Source of the DNA: Spirosoma aerolatum
Lineage (GTDB): Bacteria; Bacteroidota; Bacteroidia; Cytophagales; Spirosomataceae
Direction: 5' to 3'
Assembly (NCBI RefSeq): GCF_002056795.1
Contig: NZ_CP020104.1
Span: 6,519,501-6,583,500, forward strand
DNA length: 64,000 bases
Under the pieces are notes generated by a model. It made no database searches and was not told the origin of the DNA. It saw only the letters and a list, made by a program, of their open reading frames with translations. Made by a program: the position numbers and the translations under genes. This document shows positions 41,714 to 49,137 of the stretch, in pieces. Position 1 is the first letter of the stretch, and every line of letters starts with the position of its first letter.

Positions 41714-43105
41714 ATGTACAAAATTCAAAGGTATCTGTTCATACTTATCCTGCTTGGTACGTATTCGGCTTTTGCTCAGCAACCTACCGTTACCAAAGGA
41801 AAGAGTCGTGCGTCCAGCACAAATCAGCCGTCCAGATCGGCTTCTAAGCTTCAGTCGGGCCCTATGGTGGGGTATTCCGACATGCGGGAAGTGATGCTTT
41901 GGGCGCAGACCAAAGAACCCGCCAAAGTTCAGATTCGCTACCATGAAGTGGGCAAGACAGCCCCGGTTTACCTGACCCACGAAGTACAAACAACCCGGCA
42001 AGCGGCTTTTACCGCCCACCTGCTCGCCGATCAGGTGGAACCCGGAAAAACGTACGAATACGACGTGTTAATCGGGGGCCAGAAGGTGAGCCTGCCCTAC
42101 CCGACCCAGTTTCAAACCCAATCCCTGTGGCAGTGGCGGACCGACCCACCGACTTTTCGTTTCGGCGTCGGAAGCTGCACGTACGTCAACGAACCTGATA
42201 CCGACCGACCCGGCAAACCTTACGGAGGGGGATACGAGATTTTTACTGCACTAGCGGCTCAGAAACCTGATTTTATGCTCTGGACGGGCGACAACACCTA
42301 CACCCGCGAAACCGACTGGAACAGCCGTACGGGGGTTCTCAGACGCTATACCCACACGCGCTCTTTACCCGAAATGCAGCCTTTATTAGCCAGCACCCAC
42401 AACTACGCCACCTGGGACGACCACGATTACGGCCCCAACGATGCCGACCGGTCGTATTGGCTCAAACCTGTTACCCTCGAAGCGTTCAAGCTCTTCTGGG
42501 CCAATCCAAATTTCATTTTCCCGGAAGGATGTGCGGGCACTTTTTTCTGGAACGACTGTCAGTTTTTCCTCCTCGATGACCGAACGTTCCGCGCGCCAAA
42601 CGAGATGCCCGATGGCCCGGAGAAAGCCTACTTTGGTGATAAGCAGATTCAGTGGTTACTGGATGCGATGACCTTTAGCCAGGCTCCGTTTAAGTTTATC
42701 GTAACAGGGGGTCAGATCATTAACCCGACCAAAGCGTTTGAAAATTACAGCATTTATGGCACCGAACGCGAACGACTCCTGAAGGCAATTGCCGATGCCA
42801 AAATACCTGGTGTTCTGTTCATCACCGGCGACCGACACCATTCGATTCTGCATAAACTGGATCGTCCGGGCACTTACCCGATTTACGACCTGACGATTTC
42901 TCCACTTACCTCATCCGTAGCCCAACCCCGCGCCGACGAGTTAAAACAGCCGACGTATGTAGATGGCACACTCGTTACCGAACGTAATTTTGGCCTCCTG
43001 AGCGTAAGTGGGCCTCTCAAAGATCGCGTACTGACCATAAAAATTTTCGATCAGAAAGGCACCGAACGCTGGAGTCGCGATATACGTGCCAATGAATTAA
43101 AGTAA
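41714..43105 (+). CDS. Secreted PhoD-type alkaline phosphatase/phosphodiesterase
   Basis: 463 residues from the ATG at 41714, chosen because it begins the signal peptide (YLFILILLGTYSAFAQ); an upstream in-frame stretch would lie inside lysA. A PhoD N-terminal Ig-like domain comes first (MREVMLWAQTKEPAKVQIRY). The catalytic domain has FGVGSCTYVNEP, FMLWTGDNTYTRETDW, NYATWDDHDYGPNDADRSYW and GVLFITGDRHHSILHKLDRP. The family takes phosphate from phosphate esters, including teichoic acid or lipids, in the periplasm. A NagB-like gene follows 60 bp on. Confidence 0.9.
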   Translation: MYKIQRYLFILILLGTYSAFAQQPTVTKGKSRASSTNQPSRSASKLQSGPMVGYSDMREVMLWAQTKEPAKVQIRYHEVGKTAPVYLTHEVQTTRQAAFTAHLLADQVEPGKTYEYDVLIGGQKVSLPYPTQFQTQSLWQWRTDPPTFRFGVGSCTYVNEPDTDRPGKPYGGGYEIFTALAAQKPDFMLWTGDNTYTRETDWNSRTGVLRRYTHTRSLPEMQPLLASTHNYATWDDHDYGPNDADRSYWLKPVTLEAFKLFWANPNFIFPEGCAGTFFWNDCQFFLLDDRTFRAPNEMPDGPEKAYFGDKQIQWLLDAMTFSQAPFKFIVTGGQIINPTKAFENYSIYGTERERLLKAIADAKIPGVLFITGDRHHSILHKLDRPGTYPIYDLTISPLTSSVAQPRADELKQPTYVDGTLVTERNFGLLSVSGPLKDRVLTIKIFDQKGTERWSRDIRANELK

Positions 43106-43165
43106 CACCTCGGTCTGCAGCGTTCGGTTTACGCCGGACTGCCGTAAGCCGACAACCAAGTAAAC

Positions 43166-43888
43166 ATGACTATTCAAAAATTCCCTGACCACGACACCCT
43201 TTCGCAACATACGGCTGAGTACATTGCCGCGCTGATCAATAAAAAGCCCAACGCTCTGCTTTGCCTGGCATCTGGCGATACACCTATTGAAACCTACCAC
43301 CGATTGGTAGCCCTGGCAAAAGCCGGGAAAGTTGACGTTAGCCAATGCACGTTTGTGGGGCTGGACGAATGGGTTGGCTTCGGGCCGGATGACTTCGGCA
43401 GCTGCTCGTATTACGTATTCCGGGATTTGTTCAATCCGCTACAGCTACGGCCCGACCAGATTCATGTGTTCGATGCCAAATCAGCAGACCTCTCAGCCGA
43501 ATGTGCTAAAATCGACGCACTGATCCGGGCGCATGGCGGATTAGACTTACTACTCGTTGGTATGGGCATGAACGGTCATATTGCCCTCAATGAACCCGGC
43601 ACCCCATTCAACTTAGGGTGTCACGTATCGCAATTAGCCGAAAGCACAATAACCGTTGGGCAGAAATATTTCGATAAAGAAACGACCTTAACGCAGGGGA
43701 TCACCGTTGGCCTACGGCATCTGGCCGAAGCGCGCGACGTAATTTTGCTGGTGAGTGGCGAAAAGAAAGCGTCAAAGCTGCGCGAAGCCCTAACCGGGCC
43801 CATCACCAACGAAGTACCAGCCAGTATTATGCAAACGCACCCCAATGGCCGGGTTTGGGTTGACGAAGCGGCTGGGAAATTACTTTAA
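43166..43888 (+). CDS. Glucosamine-6-phosphate deaminase/6-phosphogluconolactonase family protein
   Basis: 240 residues with the shared core: ALLCLASGDTPIETYHRLVA, FVGLDEWVGFGPDDFGSCSY, LLVGMGMNGHIALNEPGTPF and AESTITVGQKYF. The sequence order and the NEPG motif favour NagB-type deaminase, which turns glucosamine 6-phosphate into fructose 6-phosphate and ammonia. A lactonase role for 6-phosphogluconolactone is not ruled out. No other amino-sugar gene is adjacent. Confidence 0.85.
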   Translation: MTIQKFPDHDTLSQHTAEYIAALINKKPNALLCLASGDTPIETYHRLVALAKAGKVDVSQCTFVGLDEWVGFGPDDFGSCSYYVFRDLFNPLQLRPDQIHVFDAKSADLSAECAKIDALIRAHGGLDLLLVGMGMNGHIALNEPGTPFNLGCHVSQLAESTITVGQKYFDKETTLTQGITVGLRHLAEARDVILLVSGEKKASKLREALTGPITNEVPASIMQTHPNGRVWVDEAAGKLL

Positions 43889-43898
43889 TTACAGCGTG

Positions 43899-44020
43899 AT
43901 CATTGGTTGTCATTTGCTTTGCGTTATTAATTATCATTTCTTGTATGTTGCGTACGAAATACTGTCCAACTAGCGCCAAATGCATCTTTGATGACAACCA
44001 ATGACCATCTAATGACTACT
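43899..44020. repeat. Inverted repeat with 10/11-mer units upstream of the permease gene
   Basis: TCATTGGTTGTCAT (43900-43913) and ATGACAACCAATGA (43991-44004) are perfect 14-base reverse complements, 77 bases apart. Extending the right arm in reverse gives GTCATTAGATG, GTCATTGGTT and GTCATC, the same motif as the 11-mers at 40324-40426. The right arm overlaps the first possible ATG codons of the permease gene, so the ATG at 44012 is the better start. Confidence 0.7.
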
Positions 44021-45319
44021 ACCCGAAATTACCGCACCGAAGTTCTGGCGGGTATTTCGACCTTTCTGGCGACGATGTACATCATCGTCGTGAATCCGGC
44101 GATTTTGAGCCAGGCGGGTTTACCATTCAGTGGCGTTCTGACGGCAACGGTACTGCTTTCTTTCTTTTGCAGTCTGATGATGGGCCTATATGCTCGTAAC
44201 CCTATTGTAGTAGCACCGGGTATGGGCATGAATGCCTTCTTTACCTTTACGGCTGTAAAAGGGATGGGTATCCGGCCCGAAGTAGCCTTGGGAGCCGTTT
44301 TTTGGGCGGGGGTTTTGTTTCTCCTGATGTCGGTACTGAATCTTCGGTCGGCCATTGTACGAGCGATTCCGCAACCGTTACGCTATGCCGTATCGGCGGG
44401 TATCGGACTGTTTATCACGCTCATTGGGTTTGAAAACGCCAAGTTTATCATTGCCAATCCAGCTACGTTAGTTGGCATTGCTCACCTGAAAGACCCGATT
44501 GTTCTCACCTTTGTCTTCGGATTATTGCTCACCAGCGTATTAGTCATTCGCAATGTACCGGGGGCTATTATCATCGGGATTGTACTGACGACGCTGGCAG
44601 CCTGGCCTGTCGGACGGTGGTGGGGCGATGCATCTGCCATTAATTTTGGTCAGAAAACATTGGTCAATTTTCAGAGTATTTGGGCTGCTCCCGATTTTTC
44701 GTTGCTTGGCAAGCTGGATTTAGTCGGTTCGCTCTCCTGGTCATTATGGCCGGTCATTTTTGCCTTTGCCTTTACCGATCTGTTCGATAGCCTGTCTACG
44801 TTTGTGGGCGTAGCCGAAGCCGGTGCTCTGCAGGATGAGCAGGGCAATCCCCGGAATTTGAACCGATCTCTCCTAACTGATGCCGTGGCGACAACCCTGG
44901 CTGGCATACTGGGCACCAGCCCCGGTACGGCTTATATTGAATCGGCAGTAGGGATTGCGCAGGGCGGACGTACCGGCCTGACAGCAATCGTAGCTGGCTG
45001 TTGTTTTCTTCCGTTCCTGTTCCTGTCGCCCTTATTGTCTATTATTCCGGCCATTGCTACGGCTCCCGCGCTGGTGCTGGTTGGTGCGTTTATGATGAAG
45101 CCCGTTACTCGTATCAATTGGGGGCAGTTGGACGATGCGCTACCGGCTTTTTTGGCGCTGGTGCTGATTCCGTTCAGTTACTCCATTACCCAGGGCCTGA
45201 TTTGGGGATTTCTGTCCTGGAGTGTTATCAAACTGGCCATCGGCAAAACGACCGATCTCCCGTTGAGCCTGCTCATTGTCGATATCTTTTGTGTACTGGC
45301 CCTCACAAGTGGCCATTGA
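44012..45319 (+). CDS. NCS2/AzgA-family purine (xanthine/guanine/hypoxanthine) permease
   Basis: 435 residues, with about 12 hydrophobic segments. The AzgA-like motifs are NYRTEVLAGISTFLATMYII, VVAPGMGMNAFFTFTAVKGM, FAFTDLFDSLSTFVGVAEAG, GTSPGTAYIESAVGIAQGGR and TGLTAIVAG. It imports nucleobases with protons across the inner membrane. The ATG at 44012 was chosen since earlier starts are in the repeat arm. Only 16 bases would separate its stop from the start of the secreted nucleosidase gene if the IS982-like element were absent, which suggests an operon for purine salvage. Confidence 0.9.
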   Translation: MTTTRNYRTEVLAGISTFLATMYIIVVNPAILSQAGLPFSGVLTATVLLSFFCSLMMGLYARNPIVVAPGMGMNAFFTFTAVKGMGIRPEVALGAVFWAGVLFLLMSVLNLRSAIVRAIPQPLRYAVSAGIGLFITLIGFENAKFIIANPATLVGIAHLKDPIVLTFVFGLLLTSVLVIRNVPGAIIIGIVLTTLAAWPVGRWWGDASAINFGQKTLVNFQSIWAAPDFSLLGKLDLVGSLSWSLWPVIFAFAFTDLFDSLSTFVGVAEAGALQDEQGNPRNLNRSLLTDAVATTLAGILGTSPGTAYIESAVGIAQGGRTGLTAIVAGCCFLPFLFLSPLLSIIPAIATAPALVLVGAFMMKPVTRINWGQLDDALPAFLALVLIPFSYSITQGLIWGFLSWSVIKLAIGKTTDLPLSLLIVDIFCVLALTSGH

Positions 45320-45327
45320 TGGCCACC

Positions 45328-45333
45328 TATTTA
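45328..45333. repeat. Left target-site duplication of the IS982-like element
   Basis: TATTTA here and at 46283-46288, right outside the terminal inverted repeats, are exact copies. This 6-base length is in the range known for IS982. Confidence 0.8.
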
Positions 45334-46282
45334 ATCTAAGTTGTATGAAAATAGCTTGATGGGACACCAAGAAAAAAGACATAGCCAAGAGCAAGAGTAC
45401 CTTTGAGGTGCGAAAACATCAGTAACCCGCTCTGACTATGTCTGAAAAAGTAGTGGCAATTTACTGCTTTCTAGATGATTTCTTTCTAGAAACCAATCAC
45501 CCTAGATCGACCAAACCACAAGCTAAACCTAAAGTAACAGACAGCATTGTGTTGACTACCGCCATCATATCGGCTCGTTTCTTTGGGGGCAACCAAGCTT
45601 CAGCCATGCTCTATATGGCGGACAAGCAGGGTGTCCTTATGCTGGAAAAGTCGGCCTTTAATCGCCGGTTGCATCGACTCGCTCATACCTTGAGTGTCTT
45701 ATTTTATTATTTGGCCGACTTCTTTAAAGCCTTGAATGTGAGCAGTCAGTATCTAATTGATTCATTTCCTGTATCGGTTTGCGATAATATTCGCATCAGC
45801 CGTTCACGGTTGGTCAAGGGGGAAGAGTATCGAGGCAAAATTGCTTCCAAACGACGGTTCTTCTTTGGGTATCGGGTGCAAGTAGTGACCACCAGTACTA
45901 AGCAGCCCGTGCAATTTTTTATTCTTCCGGGTTCGTACGCGGATATAACAGCTCTTCAGATGATGCATTTGCATTTGCCCGCAGGTAGCGAGGTGTTTGG
46001 TGATGCTGCCTACACCGACTACGAACAAGAGGAACTGTACGCTGATTGTGAACAGATTTCCTTACAGATTCAACGCAAGAGTAATAGTCATCGGGCTGAC
46101 CCGATTTGGATAGCCGCTTACAAGAAGATGCGTCGTCAGGCAATCGAACAAGCTTTTAGTCAAGTCAAGTTGCGATTTCCTCAAAAGATTCATGCCGTTA
46201 CCGAAGCGGGTTTCCTGATCAAGCTTGTCTTATTTCTACTTGCATACGCTCTAGAATCAAACTTGTATCATACAACTTAGAT
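45334..46282 (+). mobile_element. IS982-like insertion sequence (949 bp)
   Basis: Terminal inverted repeats share ATCTAAGTTGTATGA, and with gaps the match extends to about 27 bases (45334-45360 against the reverse of 46256-46282). There is one transposase gene and the flanks are 6-base TATTTA duplications. The element has landed 8 bases before the start codon of the nucleosidase gene, splitting it from the permease gene. Removing it would leave 16 bases between the two genes. The transposase is on the same strand as both. Confidence 0.93.
45438..46280 (+). CDS. IS982-family transposase
   Basis: 280 residues, full length for the family. Segments with the likely DDE residues are YLIDSFPVSVCDNIRISRSR (first Asp), EVFGDAAYTDYEQEELYADC (second Asp) and RQAIEQAFSQVKLRFPQKIH (final Glu). 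FFFGYRVQVVTTSTKQPVQF and GSYADITALQMM are also IS982-like. The stop codon TAG (46278-46280) is inside the right inverted repeat. No frameshift or damage is seen, so the element may still be active. Confidence 0.92.
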   Translation: MSEKVVAIYCFLDDFFLETNHPRSTKPQAKPKVTDSIVLTTAIISARFFGGNQASAMLYMADKQGVLMLEKSAFNRRLHRLAHTLSVLFYYLADFFKALNVSSQYLIDSFPVSVCDNIRISRSRLVKGEEYRGKIASKRRFFFGYRVQVVTTSTKQPVQFFILPGSYADITALQMMHLHLPAGSEVFGDAAYTDYEQEELYADCEQISLQIQRKSNSHRADPIWIAAYKKMRRQAIEQAFSQVKLRFPQKIHAVTEAGFLIKLVLFLLAYALESNLYHTT

Positions 46283-46288
46283 TATTTA
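46283..46288. repeat. Right target-site duplication of the IS982-like element
   Basis: TATTTA, identical to 45328-45333. Two more bases (GT) separate it from the ATG of the nucleosidase gene at 46291. Confidence 0.8.
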
Positions 46289-46290
46289 GT

Positions 46291-47130
46291 ATGAATAAAC
46301 GACTACAGATTCTCTTTGTTTCCTTCATTCTTTCGCTCTTTCATTCTTTCGCCTTTTCGCAGCGCTATAAAGCCAAACCCATCACAGGCTTGCTAGGTGC
46401 ATTTGGAGCCGAAGTAGCTTTGGTTAAAGAATCGTTGCAAAAACCTAAGACGGTTGTTGTTGACGGCATTACGTTTACCTGCGGACGGATTGGCAAACAG
46501 CGTGTTGTGGTAGCCGAAACGGGTATTGGCAAGGTGAATGCGGCCATGACCACCTCGCTCATGCTCGATCATTTTCGGCCGTCGCGCATTCTCTTTACGG
46601 GCATTGCTGGCGGCACCAACCCCGACCTACAACCCGGCGATATTGTGATAGCCGGACGAACTGCTCACCACGATTACAGCTCCATTACCGACAAAAACAC
46701 CCCTACCCGGCAAACCCGTAACGCAATCACCAAAGAATTTAACCCCGTTTATTTCCCAGCCGATTCATCACTCATGCACCTAGCCGAAAACGTTGTTAAA
46801 ACCGTTTCTCTGGAGGGAATTCCGCTGGCGTCGGGCGGGGTTTCAAATCGGCCAGTGAAGGTGGTAACGGGTATAGTTGTGACAGGTGATGTGTTCGTAG
46901 CCTCGGTTGACAAAGTAAAAAGTTTGCGGACCGATTTCGGGGCCGACGCGACCGAAATGGAAGGGGCGGCTGTAGCCCAGGTATGCTATCAGATTCAGGT
47001 GCCTCATCTGATTATCCGCAGCCTCAGCGACCGGGCCGACGCCGAAGCCCACATTGCTTACGACAAATTTTACCCGACAGCCGCCCGCAATTCCGCCAAA
47101 TTGGTGATCGCACTGGTTAAAGCATTATAG
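46291..47130 (+). CDS. Secreted 5'-methylthioadenosine/S-adenosylhomocysteine nucleosidase-like protein
   Basis: 279 residues of the PNP/UDP phosphorylase superfamily. After a signal peptide (ILFVSFILSLFHSFAFSQ) come PITGLLGAFGAEVALVKESL, VVVAETGIGKVNAAMTTSLM, ILFTGIAGGTNPDLQPGDIV, GADATEMEGAAVAQVCYQIQ (substrate-binding Met-Glu) and LIIRSLSDRADAEAH (the catalytic Asp region). Known MTANs are cytoplasmic; the signal peptide here points to the periplasm, perhaps to free adenine or other bases for the adjacent purine permease. An IS982-like element sits 8 bases before the ATG. The signal peptide codons are a tandem 8-mer array (46323-46362). Confidence 0.87.
   Translation: MNKRLQILFVSFILSLFHSFAFSQRYKAKPITGLLGAFGAEVALVKESLQKPKTVVVDGITFTCGRIGKQRVVVAETGIGKVNAAMTTSLMLDHFRPSRILFTGIAGGTNPDLQPGDIVIAGRTAHHDYSSITDKNTPTRQTRNAITKEFNPVYFPADSSLMHLAENVVKTVSLEGIPLASGGVSNRPVKVVTGIVVTGDVFVASVDKVKSLRTDFGADATEMEGAAVAQVCYQIQVPHLIIRSLSDRADAEAHIAYDKFYPTAARNSAKLVIALVKAL
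46323..46362 (+). repeat. 8-mer tandem array inside the nucleosidase signal peptide
   Basis: Five octamers in a row, in frame with no stop: CTTCATTC, TTTCGCTC, TTTCATTC, TTTCGCCT, TTTCGCAG. TTTCGCTC is also a unit of the hairpin at 6726-6811, whose right arm has TTTCGCTC, TTTCACCC and ATTCACTC. There is no matching opposite-sense arm nearby. Confidence 0.75.
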
Positions 47131-47262
47131 CCATTCAGTCAAATCAGTACGCACGGGGAAGTAAGATTACCGTTTTTTTTCATCTTTGAGAAGACCAAAC
47201 GACTGATCAGTAAGTTATTGTGACTCACTGAGCGGATTAGTTTGGTTTAACCATTCTCAACT

Positions 47263-48345
47263 ATGAAACAAGCGACTGTTTACCTCTTTCTGGTTTTACT
47301 CCCAACGGTCCTTTACGGCCAACCCCTAAAACCCGGTTTCGACAAAGCAGAATATATTGAACTACTCAAAGTATCGGCCCAGTTTGGCGACTCGACTTAT
47401 GTCAGGGCTTTTCCAACACCTGAGCGATTTAAACTAGTTTACCGTTCGCCCATAGTCGGGCTGGACAACCGCTGGGATCTTTGGGCTAACAACCAGGGCG
47501 TAGCTGTTCTGAGTATTCGAGGCACGACGGCCAACAGCGTTAGCTGGCTGGCTAATTTCTATGCGGCTATGGTTCCGGCTAAAGGCGAACTCCAGCTCAG
47601 CGATACCGAAAAATTTACGTATGAGCTGGCAGCCAGCCCATTGGCAGCCGTGCATGTCGGTTGGTTGGTCAGTACAGCCTTTCTATCAAAAGACATGCTC
47701 CCAAAAATCGATTCGTGCTATCGGACTGGTATCAAAAACATGCTGATCATGGGGCATAGTCAGGGGGGAGCCATTGGTTTCCTTTTAACGGCCCACCTCC
47801 GCCAATTGAAAAAGCAGTCCCGAATTCCTTCCGATATACAGTTTAAAACCTATTGCAGCGCCGGACCCAAACCCGGCAATCTGCATTTCGCTTATGAGTA
47901 CGAAGCCACTACTCAGGCCGGGTGGGCTTACAACGTGGTTAACTCTGCCGACTGGGTACCTGAGGTTCCGCTAACCGTACAGACCGTCAATGATTTTAAC
48001 CCAACTAACCCTTTTGTGGGTGCTCCGGCCATGATCAAAAAACAGAAATTTCTGAAGCGGATGGCACTCAAGTATGTGTACAACAGCCTGAGTAAACCCG
48101 CCCTTAAAGCGCAGAAGAATTATCAGAAATACCTGGGCAAACTGGCCGCCAATACCGTGAAGAAAAACCTGAACGGCTATGTCGCTCCCGATTATTACAA
48201 AAGCAACGACTACGTCCGAACCGGCAATACCATTGTGCTGCTAGCCGACAGCAGCTATTTCGCCAAATATCCCGATAGTAAAGAGAAAATCTTTATCCAT
48301 CATTTCCATCCACCCTACTTATTCCTTACCGAGAAGCTACCATAG
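47263..48345 (+). CDS. Secreted class-3-type lipase
   Basis: 360 residues with a signal peptide (VYLFLVLLPTVLYGQ). The nucleophile elbow MGHSQGGAIGFLL is at about residue 162-174 with Ser at about 165. SIRGTTANSVSWLANFYAAM supplies the oxyanion region, and NVVNSADWVPEVPLTVQTVN holds a likely catalytic Asp. The lipase class 3 fold cleaves triglycerides or other esters. Export to the periplasm or outside is likely from the signal. It is alone on the plus strand, with a promoter not found. Confidence 0.85.
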   Translation: MKQATVYLFLVLLPTVLYGQPLKPGFDKAEYIELLKVSAQFGDSTYVRAFPTPERFKLVYRSPIVGLDNRWDLWANNQGVAVLSIRGTTANSVSWLANFYAAMVPAKGELQLSDTEKFTYELAASPLAAVHVGWLVSTAFLSKDMLPKIDSCYRTGIKNMLIMGHSQGGAIGFLLTAHLRQLKKQSRIPSDIQFKTYCSAGPKPGNLHFAYEYEATTQAGWAYNVVNSADWVPEVPLTVQTVNDFNPTNPFVGAPAMIKKQKFLKRMALKYVYNSLSKPALKAQKNYQKYLGKLAANTVKKNLNGYVAPDYYKSNDYVRTGNTIVLLADSSYFAKYPDSKEKIFIHHFHPPYLFLTEKLP

Positions 48346-48452
48346 CCAGTTAAAACTACTTGTTAGTAAGTAAGCATTTTGTATGCCCCCATAGGATCGC
48401 ACAAAATGGCAAGCTTAAACCTAGGCTAAAAGAATTTTAGATATTTTAATAG

Positions 48453-48470
48453 TAAATGAACGTTTATTTA
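48453..48470. promoter_or_regulatory. Palindromic operator upstream of the TetR gene
   Basis: TAAATGAACGTTTATTTA is an 18-bp palindrome with one mismatched pair, centred on AACGTT, 44 bases before the tetR start. TetR-family operators often have this TGAACGTTCA-like core. A TATACTTTC at 48482-48490 could be the -7 box, so the operator would cover the -33 region and block polymerase. Confidence 0.6.
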
Positions 48471-48513
48471 TTAAAAATCATTATACTTTCAAATCACAGG
48501 AACCTCGAAGCTT

Positions 48514-49116
48514 ATGCGACCAAGAAATCTTGATAAAGAAGAATCGATCCGGGCAATAGCGTTGCAAATCATTCAGGAGGAAGGACTGGAAAATCTGAGT
48601 ATGCAGAAACTGGCCAAAGCCGCCAATGTGTCGCCCCGTACCATTTATATTAAATATGAGAATAAAGAAGATCTGCTCATCAAGCTATTCATTGATGAAG
48701 TGTTAGGCGCTTATGAATCCGCTATACTGGAGAACTTCGACGAAAGTATGGACTTAGTTTCAGGGATAAAAAGGCTCTGGCAGAACACTTTCCACTATTT
48801 CCAGCAGAATCGCCAGGCTTTCGCGCTGATGCAATACGGTAAATCATCGCCCTTGTTGAACAAGGCATTTCGGGAAAGAGACATTCAGGAAGGCCAATTC
48901 TTCGCCCCTATCCACCGCTTTCTCGCCCATCATGCCAACGCTGGCACCATCCGGCATTTTCCAGTTGAGGTTCATAGAGCTTTACTCTTCGCCCCCCTTT
49001 TCGACCTAATCAATGAATACGTCGAACATCTTGACAGACCTGCACAACCCATTACCGAAAAACTTATGCTCGACTGCTGCGAAGCGGTAATCAGCGGAAT
49101 ACTCATTAAAAAATAA
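48514..49116 (+). CDS. TetR-family transcriptional regulator
   Basis: 200 residues. The N-terminal helix-turn-helix is seen in IIQEEGLENLSMQKLAKAAN and VSPRTIYIKYENKEDLLIKL (about 20-60), with a C-terminal ligand domain of helices. The next gene, 21 bases downstream, is a Tet(X)-like monooxygenase. The regulator therefore probably controls its own operon through the palindrome at 48453-48470, with the inducer a small aromatic compound. Confidence 0.92.
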   Translation: MRPRNLDKEESIRAIALQIIQEEGLENLSMQKLAKAANVSPRTIYIKYENKEDLLIKLFIDEVLGAYESAILENFDESMDLVSGIKRLWQNTFHYFQQNRQAFALMQYGKSSPLLNKAFRERDIQEGQFFAPIHRFLAHHANAGTIRHFPVEVHRALLFAPLFDLINEYVEHLDRPAQPITEKLMLDCCEAVISGILIKK

Positions 49117-49137
49117 ACCCATTAACTACAACAGACA

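Noticed and set aside
48346-48513. Possible small RNA in the AT-rich stretch before tetR
   Set aside because: No stem with a T tail and no conserved motif; the only clear signal is the operator palindrome.
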